Positions 57,704 through 59,368 of a stretch of 59,368 nt of DNA are shown in pieces. Below the pieces are notes generated by a model. The model was not told where the DNA came from. It did not search any database and saw only the letters and a program-made list of their open reading frames with translations. Origin of the DNA: Planctomycetota bacterium (GTDB lineage: Bacteria; Planctomycetota; Planctomycetia; Pirellulales; Lacipirellulaceae); the NCBI GenBank assembly GCA_013286045.1, contig JABDGM010000016.1, forward strand, positions 1 through 59,368. The letters run 5' to 3'. A program made the position numbers and the translations under genes. Within the stretch, counting starts at the first letter, position 1. Each line of letters opens with the position of its first letter.

Positions 57704-59368
57704 TTACGATTCCAACGGCACTTCCACGCCATCCAAAAATCCGGCCAGCGCCCGCGTCCGATACGGCTGTTGCAGCTTGCGAACCGCCTTCGATTCGATC
57801 TGCCGCACACGCTCGCGAGTCACCTGGAAAATCTTGCCGACTTCTTCGAGCGTGTACGTGTATCCATCCGCCAACCCGTATCGCAGCCGAATGATTTCGC
57901 GCTCGCGGTAAGTAAGATCGTGCATCACGTCGTTGAGCCGCTGCTTGAGCATCTCGCTGTTCGTATCCCGCAGCGGATCATCATCACGATTTTCTTGCAA
58001 GAACTCGCCGAAGAAGTTGTCTTCGTGATCACCCACCGGCTGATCCAGCGACAACGGCTGCCGGCACATCTTGATGATCACCCGGGCATCGTCCAGTGAA
58101 AGCCCCGCACGCTCGGCCACTTCCTCCGGATTCGGATCACGCCCAACTTCCTGCACGAACGCAGCCGTCACCGCCCGAACGCGCCCCATCGTGTCGATCA
58201 TATGCACCGGCAAGCGAATCGTCCGGCTCTGGTCCGCGATCGCCCGTGTAATCGCCTGGCGAATCCACCATGTGGCGTAGGTCGAGAACTTGTAACCGCG
58301 CTGATACTCGAATTTATCAACCGCCCGCATCAGCCCTGTGTTGCCTTCTTGAATCAGGTCCAGGAAGCTCAGCCCACGATTGCGATACCGCTTAGCAATC
58401 GAAACCACGAGCCGCAGATTCGCCGCCGAAAGCACGCGCTTCGCTTCATCGTACTTATTGCGTTGCTCCAGCGTGCGAGCCGCCAAGTGGGCCAGCGTGG
58501 CCGGCGATTCGAGCGTAATCCGCATCAAATACCGCAGCTCTTGCAGCAGTTCCGAATGCTGCTTTTCGCTGATAAGCTTCTCCGGCTCCGCGAGCTGCTG
58601 CTTGATCGTGACCATCCGCTCGCCGATCTTGTGCAGCTGCTGCATCACGGGCATCAGCTTGCCCAGGCGAAGATTCAATTCCTCGACGAGCCGCACGATT
58701 TTGCCGCGACGAATCACCAACTGCCGCCAGGCCGCACGCTTCTCAGCCTTCGGCCGCCGCTTGTCGATTGCGATGCGATAGTCAACCTGGTTCAGCCGCA
58801 TCAGGTGCCGAATGGTTGCCAGATTCGGCCCCAGCCGCTTCAGCGTCCGCTTTTTCTCCGAAGTGTTCGTGACCGAGATCTCAATCGTGCGATCCAGTCG
58901 CAACTCGCCGTTTTGAACCTTTTCCAGCAGCTCGACCGCCGCCTGCAACACAAAATCGTTGCCAAGCAACAGATACCGGAACCGTCCCCGCGTTTCCTCA
59001 ATCCGCCGGGCCGACGAAATCTCATCTTCCCGATTGAGCATCGGAATCTCGCCCATCTGCATGAGATACATGCGGATCGGATCGTCAATGTGCGATTCGA
59101 GGCTGCCTTCCTCCGGCAGATGCTCCAGCTCATCATCCTGTTCGATGGCGGCGCTCAGCGTTTCATCCGGAACCTCTTCGTCGTTGAGAATGAAATCATC
59201 ATCCCCGAGCGAATCGCTGTGATGATTCCCCTTCCCATTCGTTTTGCCGTTCGCTTTGCCATTCAAGACCCCATGTTCGGTCGCACCATTGCGACCTGGC
59301 TTGCCATTTACTTTGCCGTTCAGCTTGCCGTTAACTTTGCCGTTCGGCTTCCCATTCAGCGGACGATT
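57704..59368 (-). CDS. rpoD: Primary-type sigma-70 factor (RpoD/SigA), 5' end beyond window
   Basis: The frame stays open from 59368 to the stop at 57704, so the start lies outside the window; a TTG at 59264-59266 is internal to a repeat and unlikely to be the start. Visible product is 554 residues. It begins with a hydrophilic repeat of NGK units, then a linker [20 protein letters not shown] and region 1.2 ([20 protein letters not shown]). A non-conserved helical region follows, then region 2 ([20 protein letters not shown], then [17 protein letters not shown] and [20 protein letters not shown], the promoter-melting and -10 part). Region 3 comes next and region 4 ([20 protein letters not shown], -35 contact). 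Complete regions 2-4 indicate a housekeeping or closely related group 1/2 sigma factor. Confidence 0.93.
   Translation of the reverse strand, partial: NRPLNGKPNGKVNGKLNGKVNGKPGRNGATEHGVLNGKANGKTNGKGNHHSDSLGDDDFILNDEEVPDETLSAAIEQDDELEHLPEEGSLESHIDDPIRMYLMQMGEIPMLNREDEISSARRIEETRGRFRYLLLGNDFVLQAAVELLEKVQNGELRLDRTIEISVTNTSEKKRTLKRLGPNLATIRHLMRLNQVDYRIAIDKRRPKAEKRAAWRQLVIRRGKIVRLVEELNLRLGKLMPVMQQLHKIGERMVTIKQQLAEPEKLISEKQHSELLQELRYLMRITLESPATLAHLAARTLEQRNKYDEAKRVLSAANLRLVVSIAKRYRNRGLSFLDLIQEGNTGLMRAVDKFEYQRGYKFSTYATWWIRQAITRAIADQSRTIRLPVHMIDTMGRVRAVTAAFVQEVGRDPNPEEVAERAGLSLDDARVIIKMCRQPLSLDQPVGDHEDNFFGEFLQENRDDDPLRDTNSEMLKQRLNDVMHDLTYREREIIRLRYGLADGYTYTLEEVGKIFQVTRERVRQIESKAVRKLQQPYRTRALAGFLDGVEVPLES
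59231..59347 (-). repeat. Tandem 12-base repeat coding xNGK near the sigma factor N-terminus
   Basis: Codons read [16 protein letters not shown], a spacer ([11 protein letters not shown]), then [12 protein letters not shown] and G. Each unit is 12 bases of the type xxx-AAx-GGC-AAx. Unit changes in the third base show it is not a recent exact duplication. The repeat may continue beyond the window edge. Confidence 0.85.

Overview
The window looks like chromosomal DNA of a planctomycete, probably a Pirellulales-type lineage. The evidence is the surface-protein N-terminal motif (LEDRCVLS at 5636, LEVRQLLSA at 52483), a DUF1559 pseudopilin-like protein with its C-terminal H-x9-DG motif, dockerin-like and PEP-CTERM tails, an M56/BlaI pair, an Alternative Complex III plus caa3 oxidase operon, and Lys-rich histone-like proteins. 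The taxonomic call is inference from gene content; there is no rRNA in the window.

Layout. 1-18281 (minus strand): an RND efflux locus read from the right as lipoprotein adaptor, two tandem RND pumps (the second starting from a GTG that overlaps the first), and an outer membrane factor with a clear terminator. Two large extracellular proteins follow (PEP-CTERM/dockerin and LEDR/quinoprotein-like/FN3/LamG), then a second, paralogous outer membrane factor cut by the window edge. 18887-20035 (plus) is a secreted Tyr/Trp-rich protein with a textbook terminator. 20137-22583 (minus) is a translationally coupled pair, a polyprenol-phosphate mannosyltransferase-like GT2 and a GT39 enzyme. 22869-23147 is a small Lys-rich protein.

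23269-35828 (minus) is one tightly packed respiratory operon read right to left: actA (pentaheme c), actB (TAT leader, Fe-S), actC (NrfD), actD (DUF3341), actE (monoheme c), actF (NrfD-like), an unnamed 153-residue membrane protein, SCO, then oxidase subunits II (with haem c domain), I (A2-type motif), III and IV. Most junctions overlap by 1-4 bases. It should move electrons from quinol to oxygen, probably through an Act-caa3 supercomplex.

36134-42572 holds hupE, a DUF1559 protein, BlaI-M56, a TIM-barrel sugar isomerase, a glycine-zipper/histone-like protein and a secreted Gly/Ala/Asn-rich protein with an LTxxQ-like helical core. 42838-51350 holds ligA, a cupin, a small two-helix membrane protein, uvrA, a GH2-like orphan domain, an E1-like (ThiF/MoeB) enzyme and a soluble Ser/Thr kinase. 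51413-59368 holds an RTX-type surface protein, the glycolate oxidase genes glcF-glcE-glcD, a ferritin-like protein, and an rpoD-type sigma factor whose start lies beyond the right edge.

Strongest leads for new biology: matching low-complexity inserts and extra membrane helices in the two RND pumps, the unnamed gene inside the respiratory operon, the LTxxQ/Gly-rich secreted protein, the NGK tetrapeptide repeat on the sigma factor, and several dispersed GC-rich palindromes. No CRISPR array, insertion sequence, tRNA or rRNA was found. All family assignments are from reading motifs; none was checked against a database.
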